Shown here one piece after another: positions 1 through 5,989 of a DNA stretch of 6,094 bases; within the stretch, counting starts at the first letter, position 1, and every line of letters begins with the position of its first letter. Source of the stretch: a bacterium UBP2_UBA4780 (GTDB taxonomy: Bacteria; Edwardsbacteria; AC1; EtOH8). The stretch lies in contig DHHE01000239.1 of the NCBI GenBank assembly GCA_002403115.1, forward strand, positions 1,345 through 7,438, in the 5' to 3' direction. A program made the translations under genes and the position numbers. The notes under the pieces were generated by a model that was given only the letters and a program-made list of their open reading frames with translations, had not been told where the DNA came from and searched no databases.

Positions 1-136
1 CTCCATGGCCCGGCAGGCCGAAGGGTGACGCCGGGACGGGAAAACTAAGGATCAAATAGCTTCATCCCTCAGCTTGCGAGGCCCGGATGCAATCTTGGGA
101 TGACACGGTTTATTTTGTTTAAGAGACGGAGCGTAG
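1..136 (+). promoter_or_regulatory. Leader region upstream of mreB, no gene supported
   Basis: All three forward frames close early, with stops at 26-28, 46-48 and 57-59, so at most the last few codons of an upstream gene could lie here and I cannot tell which frame. From about 91 the sequence turns AT-rich, ending in a T-rich stretch at 109-120 just before the mreB ribosome binding site. A promoter for the operon is expected in or upstream of this stretch. The best pair I can find is TTGGGA (95-100) with TTTAAG (118-123) at 17-base spacing, and its -10 is poor, so I do not call a promoter. The inverted repeats at 62-103 are listed separately. Confidence 0.5.
62..103 (+). promoter_or_regulatory. 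Nested inverted repeats in the mreB leader
   Basis: TCATCCC (62-68) is perfectly complementary to GGGATGA (97-103), and inside that pair TTGC (74-77) can pair with GCAA (89-92). A competing fold uses the same left arm: CATCC (63-67) with GGATG (85-89), closed by CTC/GAG (68-70 with 78-80). The two folds exclude each other. A T-rich stretch (109-120) begins about five bases after the outer stem, which is too far for a textbook intrinsic terminator. It may be an attenuator-like leader, a protein-binding site or the end signal of an upstream unit. The complementarity is read directly; the function is inference. Confidence 0.35.
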
Positions 137-1189
137 ATGTTCAAATTCCCCAATTTCCGCGACCTGCTGGCCGGCATCGTCTCCCACGACATGTCGGTGG
201 ACCTGGGCACCTCCAGCACCCTGGTCTTCGTCGAGGGCAAGGGCATCGTCCTCAACCAGCCGTCGGTGGTGGCCATCGAGAAGAAGACCGGGGTGGCCAT
301 CGCCGTGGGGGACGAGGCCAAGAAGATGCTGGGCCGCACCCCGGACGAGATCCAGGCGGTCCGCCCCATGAAAGACGGGGTGATCGCCGACTTCGAGATC
401 TGCGAGGAGATGCTGAGGAACTTCATCAAGATGGCCATGAAGCAGAGGTCGCTGGTCAAGCCCCGGGTGATCGTCTGCGTGCCGTCGGGCATCACCGAGG
501 TGGAGAAGCGGGCGGTGCGCGACTCGGCCGAGCACGCCGGGGCCCGGGAGGTGTTCCTGCTGGCCGAGCCCATCGCCGCCGCCATCGGGGTGGGCCTGCC
601 GGTGGAATCGGCCGTGGGCAGCATGGTCATCGACATCGGCGGCGGCACCACCGAGATCGCGGTCATCGCCCTGTCGGGCATCGTCTCCAACACCTCCATC
701 CGCACCGCCGGCGACGAGATGGACGAGGCCATCGTCGAGTACCTGCGCAAGACCTACAACGTTCTCATCGGCGAGCAGACGGCCGAGGAGATCAAGATCA
801 GGATCGGCTCGGCCTTCCCGGTGGAGGAGAACCGGGAGATGGAGGTCAAGGGCAAGGACCTGGTCAGCGGCATCCCCCGGGCGGTCAAGGTGCGCTCCGA
901 CCAGATCCGGGAGGCGCTGCGGGAGCCGGTCAACCTCATCGTCCAGGCGGTGAAGCGGGCCCTGGAGCAGACGCCGCCGGAGCTGGCGGCCGACATCGTG
1001 GACAACGGCATCGTCATGACCGGGGGCGGCTCGCTGCTGAAGGGGCTGGACGCCCTGCTGCGGGAGGAGACCAACCTGCCCATCAGCGTGGCCGAGAACC
1101 CCCGGGAGTGCATCGTCATGGGCGCCGGGCGGGTGCTGGAGAACGCCTCCCACTACGAGAAGGTGATCATGCCCAGCCGCAAGGAGTGA
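137..1189 (+). CDS. mreB: Rod-shape-determining protein MreB (bacterial actin)
   Basis: MreB is the actin-like ATPase that polymerises on the inner face of the cytoplasmic membrane and orients the elongation machinery. The 350-residue product is near the usual family length. Visible motifs are phosphate-1 D22-L-G-T-S-S-T-L, the VPSGITEVEKRAV segment (115-127), an AEP motif whose E144 aligns by eye with the ATPase glutamate of MreB, phosphate-2 D166-IGGGTTE, and the adenosine motif MTGGGSLL starting at residue 294. The N-terminus (MFKFPNFRDLL) is amphipathic and could bind membrane. I chose ATG 137 because GGAG (128-131) lies five bases upstream and about 20 residues before DLGT is normal for the family. 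The next in-frame Met (19) would leave almost nothing ahead of the first motif. It is first in the operon and is followed by the longest internal gap. Nothing looks truncated. Confidence 0.98.
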   Translation: MFKFPNFRDLLAGIVSHDMSVDLGTSSTLVFVEGKGIVLNQPSVVAIEKKTGVAIAVGDEAKKMLGRTPDEIQAVRPMKDGVIADFEICEEMLRNFIKMAMKQRSLVKPRVIVCVPSGITEVEKRAVRDSAEHAGAREVFLLAEPIAAAIGVGLPVESAVGSMVIDIGGGTTEIAVIALSGIVSNTSIRTAGDEMDEAIVEYLRKTYNVLIGEQTAEEIKIRIGSAFPVEENREMEVKGKDLVSGIPRAVKVRSDQIREALREPVNLIVQAVKRALEQTPPELAADIVDNGIVMTGGGSLLKGLDALLREETNLPISVAENPRECIVMGAGRVLENASHYEKVIMPSRKE

Positions 1190-1225
1190 TAGGTCCGCAG
1201 GCCTCTATAAGGAATCCAGGAAAGC

Positions 1226-1324
1226 ATGAAACAATTCCCCATAAAGAAGCGTAAAAGCAGCATCCCTTTTTACGCTGAATTCACTGGCACCTCCGGCCCA
1301 AAAGGGCGGGCATGCGGTCGCTGA
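1226..1324 (+). CDS. Possible 32-codon leader peptide overlapping the mreC start
   Basis: An ATG at 1226 is preceded by AGGAAAG (1218-1224), a better ribosome binding site than mreC itself has. It opens a 32-residue frame beginning MKQFPIKKRKSS, which stops at TGA 1322-1324, 13 bases past the mreC ATG. The peptide is basic at its N-terminus and resembles no family I recognise. Its reading frame spans the whole 1248-1276 hairpin, so ribosomes translating it would melt that structure and be released beside the mreC start. This suggests translational coupling. The alternative is a chance ORF, since short ORFs are common; only the Shine-Dalgarno and the position favour it. Confidence 0.3.
   Translation: MKQFPIKKRKSSIPFYAEFTGTSGPKGRACGR
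1248..1276 (+). promoter_or_regulatory. 9-bp perfect hairpin in the mreB-mreC gap
   Basis: AGCGTAAAA (1248-1256) is the exact reverse complement of TTTTACGCT (1268-1276), with an 11-base loop; G1257 and T1267 could add a G-U pair. No T-run follows on the + strand, so it is not a standard intrinsic terminator for mreB. Known roles for such elements between operon genes include stabilising the upstream mRNA, an RNase processing site, or partial attenuation. Any of these would let MreB be made in excess over MreC and the rest. The stem is seen directly; the role is inference. Confidence 0.5.
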
Positions 1325-2289
1325 CGAGGAAGGTCTGGCAGCGCACCGACGTGGCGGTGCTGGCCGCCTGCCTGACGGCCGGGGCGGTGCTGCTGGCGCT
1401 GCCCGCCTCTTGGAAGGAGGCGCTGGGACGTTCGGTGGTGGCCACCGTCTTCGCCCCGCTGGAGAAACCCCTGGCCCAGCTGCGCTCCCTGGCCGCCAGC
1501 CGGACGGAGAACAAGGCGCTGAGGCAGGAGCTGTCATGGGTGAGCCTGGAGAACGCGTCCCTCAGGCAGGCGGCCGCCGAGAACTCGGCGCTGCGCGAGC
1601 TGCTGGTCCTTAAAGGCCGCTGGCAGTGGAGCCTGGCCGCGGCCGAGGTCTCGGCCAGGCAGCCGGGAATCTTCGCCCCGGACCTGGTGGTCGACAAGGG
1701 GACGGCCGACGGCCTGAGACCCGGCATGGTGGTCATCTCCACCATGGGCCTGGTGGGAAGGCTGTCCGGGGCCGAAGGGCGCGCCTCCTTCGTCCAGACC
1801 GTTTTCCACCCGGATCTCCGGGTGAGCGCCATCGACACGCGCAGCCGGGTGCTGGGGATAATCAAGCACCAGGCCGGAAAAGGCATGGTGATGGACCGGG
1901 TGCCGCTGCACTCGGACGTCCGGCCGGGCGACACCCTGGTCTCCTCGGGCTACGGCGGGGTGATGCCGTACGGTTTGATGCTGGGCACGGTGGAGGCGGC
2001 CCGGCCCGACCCGCTGAAACTAAGGGTCGACGTAGGCGTCAGGCCTTCGCTTGACCTCAACCGGCTGTCCCAGGTCCTGGTGATCACCGGGGGGGCGCCA
2101 CCGCCGCTGCCATCGCTGGCCGCGCCGGACACCTTGGCCCCAAAGCCCAGGCCGAAGCGTTCGGCCGCGGCCGCCCCCCGGCCCGACTCGTTGCCGGCGC
2201 CGGAACTTCCGGACAGCGCATCCCAAACGGGAGGCGCAGCGCCGGCAACGTCCCCGCCCCCGCCATCGTCCCCGGAGGCAGGGCCGTGA
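1312..2289 (+). CDS. mreC: Cell shape-determining protein MreC
   Basis: MreC is a bitopic protein whose periplasmic domain binds and activates PBP2 in the elongation complex. The 325-residue product has a short cytoplasmic N-terminus, one membrane helix (about 14-32), a Glu/Leu/Ala-rich coiled coil (about 52-100) and the beta-rich MreC domain to about 260. That domain shows VVDKGTADGLRPGMVV (126-141), GLVGRL (146-151) and the family signature SSGYGGVMPYGL (211-222). Residues 262-325 form a Pro/Ala/Ser-rich tail, probably disordered. The start at ATG 1312 puts the membrane helix at the normal distance, but its Shine-Dalgarno is weak (GGGCGGGC directly before the ATG), so translation may depend on coupling to the small ORF at 1226-1324. 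The stop overlaps the mreD start. Confidence 0.96.
   Translation: MRSLTRKVWQRTDVAVLAACLTAGAVLLALPASWKEALGRSVVATVFAPLEKPLAQLRSLAASRTENKALRQELSWVSLENASLRQAAAENSALRELLVLKGRWQWSLAAAEVSARQPGIFAPDLVVDKGTADGLRPGMVVISTMGLVGRLSGAEGRASFVQTVFHPDLRVSAIDTRSRVLGIIKHQAGKGMVMDRVPLHSDVRPGDTLVSSGYGGVMPYGLMLGTVEAARPDPLKLRVDVGVRPSLDLNRLSQVLVITGGAPPPLPSLAAPDTLAPKPRPKRSAAAAPRPDSLPAPELPDSASQTGGAAPATSPPPPSSPEAGP
2274..2278 (+). promoter_or_regulatory. Shine-Dalgarno site of mreD
   Basis: GGAGG lies seven bases before GTG 2286 and within the last codons of mreC. It is the strongest ribosome binding site in the window. It decides the GTG start of mreD, whose GTGA overlaps the mreC stop. Confidence 0.8.
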
Positions 2290-2798
2290 TAAGGGCCGCC
2301 AAGACGCTTCTGGCGGCCTGGCTGGCCGTCTTCCTGCAGTCGTCGGTGGTGCATTTCATCGGCATCGGCGGCAACGTTCCGGACCTGCTGGCCATCGCCA
2401 TTGCCGCCAAGTCCATCAGGGACGGCACGGCCAGGGGCACGGCCTTCGGGGCACTGGCCGGTTTCCTGGCCGACTGCTACCACCCGGCCACCATGGGGCT
2501 TCTGACCATGAGCGGCCTGGCAGCCGGCTGGCTGGCCGGGATCCTCAGGGAGAGGGTTTACCGGGAACAGCTGGCCAGCCAGGTGGCCCTGGCCGGGGGC
2601 CTGGCCCTGGTGCGCCAGCCTTTCGAGTTTTTGGGGCCGGCCGGAGGCGCCCTGGGCGACTATCCCTGGTTCCTGCTGCGATGGGGGCTGGGCAGCGCCC
2701 TCTATACCGCGGCTTTGGCGGCGATATTGATGCCCAGACTGATGGATTGGTGGGCGGCCCGCCCGTCAGCCAGGCTTGCCGGGGGCGGCCGGGACTGA
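2286..2798 (+). CDS. mreD: Rod shape-determining membrane protein MreD
   Basis: MreD is a small integral membrane protein of the elongation complex that works with MreC; its exact biochemical role is less clear than that of its partners. The 170-residue length is typical. About five or six hydrophobic segments are visible: near 6-27, 31-42, 51-64, 68-86, 95-112 and 128-150. Family-like features are VPDLLAIAIA (31-40) and GALAGFLADCYHPATMGLLTM (55-75), which matches the usual MreD pattern of PDL followed by a Gly-rich GF-L-D segment. The GTG start is supported by GGAGG seven bases upstream and by the 4-base overlap with mreC, giving tight coupling. The C-terminus after 156 is short, basic and Gly-rich. 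The sequence is weakly conserved in this family, so the call rests on length, topology and position as well as motifs. Confidence 0.93.
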   Translation: MIRAAKTLLAAWLAVFLQSSVVHFIGIGGNVPDLLAIAIAAKSIRDGTARGTAFGALAGFLADCYHPATMGLLTMSGLAAGWLAGILRERVYREQLASQVALAGGLALVRQPFEFLGPAGGALGDYPWFLLRWGLGSALYTAALAAILMPRLMDWWAARPSARLAGGGRD

Positions 2799-2860
2799 GG
2801 GCATGGAGATTCATCCAGTGGGCGAGCGCGGCGTCAGGCGCAGTTCAGACGGGGCGGGCC

Positions 2861-4669
2861 ATGGCCGCTGAGTGGGGCGGGCGGGAGAGGGCCTTGGCCC
2901 TGACGGCCGCCGGCATCGTGATCCTGGGCGTCATGCTGGGCCGGGCGGCCCAGCTCCAGGTGTTCCATGGCGGCCACTACCGGTCCCTCTCCATGCAGAA
3001 CCGGGTGAAGGTGATAGCGATCCCGTCGCCCCGGGGCAGGGTGTTGGACCGCCAGGGGACGGTCATCGCCGAGAGCCGGCCGGGCTTCGCCCTGGTGCTG
3101 ACCGGGACGAGCAACTGGCGGCCGGCGGTCAACAAGGCCGCCAGGCTGCTGGCCGTCGACAGCCTGGGCCTGCAGTCCGCCGTCAGGCAGCAGCGGTCCG
3201 CCTACCCCAAGGACCCGGTGAAACTGGCTCGGGACCTGTCACCGGCCCAGGTGGCTCTGCTGGAGGAGCATCTGGCCGAGCTTCCCGGCATGCGCCTGGA
3301 GTACGAGGCCCTGCGCCACGCCAACTACGGCCCCCGCGGCAGCCATCTGCTGGGGTACGTGTCGGAGATCGGGCGCCGGGAGCTGGAGAGCCGGCGGGAG
3401 CAGGGCTACCGCTTCGGCGACGGCATCGGCAAGGCAGGCCTGGAGCGCCAGTACGAGACCCTGTTCCGCGGCGCCGACGGCTGCGAGTACGTCGAGGTTG
3501 ACGCCCACGGCCGGGTGCAGGGCGGCATCCCCCAGATGCCTGAGCTGCCCCCGCTGCCCGGGGTCGACATCGTGCTGACGGTCGACTGGAGGCTGCAGCT
3601 TTTCGTGGAAAGCCTGTTCGAGCCCGGGCTCACCGGCGCGGCCGTGGCCCTGGAGCCGGGCACCGGCCGGATCCTGGCCCTGGTGAGCCGTCCCAACTTC
3701 GACCCCAACCTGTTCGCCGGTGGGGTGGCCGCCGCCGACTGGGACAAGCTCTCCCGGGATCCCAGCTTTCCCCTGTGGGACCGGGCCATCCGCAGCCTCT
3801 ACCCTCCGGGCTCGACCTACAAGGTGGTGACGGCGCTGGCCGCCCTGTCCGAGTCGTTGATCACCCCCGAGATCCGGATGCGCCAGAGCTGCCATGGCGG
3901 GATGAGGATCGGCAACCGTTACTTCAAGTGCTGGAAGAAGGGAGGGCACGGCAGCCTGGACATGCGGCAGGCCATCGTCCAGTCCTGCGACGTCTACTTC
4001 TACCAGCTGGGCATGATGCTGGGGGTCGACCGGCTGAACAGGTGGTCGGCGGCCATCGGCCTCGCCAAAGCGACCGGGATCGACCTGCCCCAGGAGGCCG
4101 ACGGGCTGATACCCACCACCTCCTGGTACGAGAAGCGGCTGGGAAAGGGCTCGGTGACCGCCGGCATCCCGGCCAATCTGGCCATCGGGCAGGGCGAGGT
4201 GCTGGCCACGCCGCTGCAGATGGCCTCCCTCTTCGCCGCGTTGGGAAAGAGGGGGCTGGCAGCCAGGCCGCATCTGCTTCTGAGGGCCGTAGGCCCTGAC
4301 GGAAGGCTGATCTCCGGGGAGCAACTGGACACGGTCCGGATCCCGATCAGGCCCGAGCATCTGGCGGCCGTGGCCGAGGCTTTGGACGCGGTGGTCAACC
4401 AGCCGGGCGGCACCGGCCGGGCGGCCAGGGTCCAGGGGGTGACGGTGGCCGGCAAGACCGGGACCTCGCAGAACCCCCATGGTGACGACCATTCCTGGTT
4501 CGTGGGCTTCGCTCCATACGAGGACCCGGTGATCGCGGTGGCGGTCTTGGTGGAGAACGCCGGCCACGGATCGGCGGTGGCGGCGCCCATGGTGGGCAAG
4601 ACCATCGGCGCCTATCTTGAAATGACCAGGGAGGGGCCCCCGTCACTGGCGGCGGCCGGAGCTCCATGA
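2861..4669 (+). CDS. mrdA: Penicillin-binding protein 2, elongasome transpeptidase
   Basis: This class B PBP cross-links the peptidoglycan made by RodA, and beta-lactams acylate its active-site serine. The 602-residue product has a short N-terminus, one membrane anchor (about 11-34), the pedestal domain opening with PRGRVLDRQGTVIAE (57-71) and a transpeptidase domain from about 240. Active-site motifs are S318-T-Y-K321, S375-C-D377 (PBP2 uses SxD where others have SxN) and K532-T-G-T. The GDDHSWFVGFAP segment after KTG is typical. C344, C357, H363 and C376 form a likely zinc site. The open frame reaches back to ATG 2681 inside mreD, but those 60 codons look like shadow sequence, and ATG 2861 puts the anchor where the family has it. 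The Shine-Dalgarno there is weak (GGGGCGGG). The stop overlaps rodA by ATGA. Confidence 0.97.
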   Translation: MAAEWGGRERALALTAAGIVILGVMLGRAAQLQVFHGGHYRSLSMQNRVKVIAIPSPRGRVLDRQGTVIAESRPGFALVLTGTSNWRPAVNKAARLLAVDSLGLQSAVRQQRSAYPKDPVKLARDLSPAQVALLEEHLAELPGMRLEYEALRHANYGPRGSHLLGYVSEIGRRELESRREQGYRFGDGIGKAGLERQYETLFRGADGCEYVEVDAHGRVQGGIPQMPELPPLPGVDIVLTVDWRLQLFVESLFEPGLTGAAVALEPGTGRILALVSRPNFDPNLFAGGVAAADWDKLSRDPSFPLWDRAIRSLYPPGSTYKVVTALAALSESLITPEIRMRQSCHGGMRIGNRYFKCWKKGGHGSLDMRQAIVQSCDVYFYQLGMMLGVDRLNRWSAAIGLAKATGIDLPQEADGLIPTTSWYEKRLGKGSVTAGIPANLAIGQGEVLATPLQMASLFAALGKRGLAARPHLLLRAVGPDGRLISGEQLDTVRIPIRPEHLAAVAEALDAVVNQPGGTGRAARVQGVTVAGKTGTSQNPHGDDHSWFVGFAPYEDPVIAVAVLVENAGHGSAVAAPMVGKTIGAYLEMTREGPPSLAAAGAP

Positions 4670-5892
4670 AGAACTGGGTGAGGCAGAGCGGGCGTGACCT
4701 CGACCTGCAGTTGCTGGCGGCCATGCTGCTGCTGTGCCTGGCCGGGGTGGCCATGGTGTACAGCGCCACCCAGATAGACCAGCCCGGCCTGTCCGGCCTG
4801 TGGACCCGCCAGCTGTTGTGGGTGGGCATCGGGCTGGCCGTCATGGCGGTCTTTGCCGCCGTGCCCTTCCGCTACTTCGAGGCCCTGGCCTGGCCGTTCT
4901 ACCTGGGCACGCTGGCCCTGCTGGTGCTGGTGCTTTTCGCCCCGGCCCAGGCCAAGGCCCACCGCTGGTTCAGCCTGGGGTCGTTCAACCTCCAGCCCTC
5001 GGAGCTGGCCAAGATCGCGGCGGCCTTCATCATCGCCAGGACGCTGACCGGCAGGGCGCTGGCCCGTCACCCGGCCCTGAGGGTGGCGGCGGCCTCGGCC
5101 CTGGCTTTGGGCCCGATGGCGCTGGTGCTGGTGGAGCCGGACCTGGGCACCGCCATGTGTTTTCCGGCCATGCTCCTGGGCATGCTCTTCTGGGCCAGGG
5201 TGCCCATCAAGACGCTCTTCTTCATGCTCTCCCCGTTCCTCTCGGTGCTGGCGGTGGTCTCCATGCCCAGCTGGGTGGTCTTCATGGCGGTGCTGGTGGC
5301 GGCCTTCTGGTTCTTCCGGACCAGGTTCCGGCTGGCGGCCCCGCTGTTCCTGCTCAACGCCGCCATCGGCAGCCTGGCGCCCCTGCTGTGGAACAATTTG
5401 CGCGAGTACCAGCAGAGGCGGATACTGATCTTCATCAACCCGGGGCTGGACCCCAAGGGGGCCGGCTGGCACGTGCTCCAGTCCAAGATCGCCATCGGTT
5501 CCGGCGGCCTGTTCGGCAAGGGTTTCCTGGAGGGCACCCAGAAGAAACTGTCGTTCCTGCCGGCCCAGCAGACGGATTTCATCTTCTCCGCCATCGGCGA
5601 GGAGCTGGGGTTCCTGGGATGCCTGACCGTCATCCTGCTCTTCGGCTGGCTCATCTACCGGGGGCTGCTGATAGCCCAGCAGGCCCGCAACGGCTTCGCC
5701 AGCCTGACGGTGGTCGGGCTGCTGTCGGTGCTGACGTTCCACCTGGTGCTCAACGTCGGGATGACCCTGGGGCTGATGCCGGTCACCGGGATACCACTGC
5801 CGTTCCTCAGCTACGGCGGCTCGGCGGTCATCGCCATGATGGCCATGGTGGGGATCGTGCTGAACGTGGGGCTGAGGAGGTACGAGTACTAG
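4666..5892 (+). CDS. rodA: Peptidoglycan glycosyltransferase RodA (SEDS family)
   Basis: RodA is the SEDS-family polymerase that joins lipid II disaccharides into glycan strands across the cytoplasmic membrane, paired with PBP2. The 408-residue product has about ten hydrophobic helices. SEDS signatures are HRWFSLGSFNLQPSELAK (99-116), VEPDLGTA (156-163), the large extracytoplasmic loop with REYQQRRILIFINPGLDP (246-263), FLPAQQTDFIFSAIGEELG (298-316) and TGIPLPFLSYGGSA (374-387). D304 in QTDFIF is the likely essential aspartate of RodA proteins, and W101 the conserved tryptophan. These assignments are by eye. ATG 4666 overlaps the mrdA stop by four bases, and GGAG (4658-4661) lies four bases upstream, so expression is coupled to PBP2. 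The RodA motifs and the mre/mrdA context rule out the division paralogue FtsW. It is complete and ends the recognisable operon. Confidence 0.97.
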   Translation: MKNWVRQSGRDLDLQLLAAMLLLCLAGVAMVYSATQIDQPGLSGLWTRQLLWVGIGLAVMAVFAAVPFRYFEALAWPFYLGTLALLVLVLFAPAQAKAHRWFSLGSFNLQPSELAKIAAAFIIARTLTGRALARHPALRVAAASALALGPMALVLVEPDLGTAMCFPAMLLGMLFWARVPIKTLFFMLSPFLSVLAVVSMPSWVVFMAVLVAAFWFFRTRFRLAAPLFLLNAAIGSLAPLLWNNLREYQQRRILIFINPGLDPKGAGWHVLQSKIAIGSGGLFGKGFLEGTQKKLSFLPAQQTDFIFSAIGEELGFLGCLTVILLFGWLIYRGLLIAQQARNGFASLTVVGLLSVLTFHLVLNVGMTLGLMPVTGIPLPFLSYGGSAVIAMMAMVGIVLNVGLRRYEY

Positions 5893-5922
5893 ACGGCACC
5901 GCTGTTTTTCCGGATTCAAAAT

Positions 5923-5957
5923 TCGAAGTCATGCTGAGCCGCGTCGAAGCATGGCTC
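5923..5957. repeat. Palindromic repeat-like element after rodA
   Basis: CATGCT (5930-5935) pairs with AGCATG (5948-5953), and the neighbouring GAGCC (5936-5940) pairs with GGCTC (5953-5957), giving two overlapping, alternative stems. TCGAAGTCATG (5923-5933) is also repeated with one base deleted as TCGAAGCATG (5944-5953). The GTCATGCTGAGC...GTCGAAGCATG pattern recalls short intergenic dispersed repeats I have seen in several bacterial lineages. Only one copy lies in this window, so family membership is a guess. The internal symmetry is read directly. Confidence 0.4.
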
Positions 5958-5989
5958 GGAAAGAATATAAGTTAGGCTCTTCCGGTTTT
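5956..5989 (+). terminator. Weak candidate intrinsic terminator after rodA
   Basis: CGGAAAG (5957-5963) can pair with CTCTTCCG (5977-5984) with one bulged C, extended by a U-G pair (5956 with 5985), around a 13-base loop. TTTT (5986-5989) follows directly. Position after the last operon gene fits. The stem is bulged, the loop is large and the T-run is short, so it would be a poor terminator; Rho-dependent ending is equally possible. Confidence 0.25.

Noticed and set aside
20..60. Resemblance to part of a cyclic-di-GMP riboswitch (GACGC...ACGGG followed by ATAGC)
   Set aside because: The conserved core and pairing stems of that class are not present; only scattered short matches remain.
1206..1211. 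TATAAG as a -10 box for an internal mreC promoter
   Set aside because: No -35-like sequence lies 16-18 bases upstream and there is no extended -10 TG.
100..1254. Long + strand ORF in a second frame across mreB
   Set aside because: Its product is Arg/Gly/Pro/His-rich low-complexity sequence, typical of the off-frame reading of GC-rich codons, and mreB with all its motifs occupies the same bases.
2681..2860. N-terminal extension of PBP2 by 60 residues into mreD
   Set aside because: It would overlap mreD by 118 bases, has no family-like sequence, and would place the membrane anchor after about 70 residues; ATG 2861 fits the family.
3239..4567. Long antisense ORF over mrdA
   Set aside because: It is a GC-rich shadow with Gln/His/Pro/Gly-heavy composition and no recognisable domain; the + strand has complete PBP2 motifs.
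4612..5919. Long antisense ORF over rodA
   Set aside because: The product is an extremely Gln/His/Glu-rich string, as expected from reading hydrophobic GC-rich helices backwards; no domain is visible.
4734..5975. + strand ORF overlapping rodA and running 83 bases past it
   Set aside because: It is the off-frame shadow of rodA; the extension only reads through the repeat-like element and shows no domain.
5971..5977. GTTAGGC, a match to an integron attC core site
   Set aside because: No partner RYYYAAC lies at attC distance upstream, and there is no integrase or cassette context.
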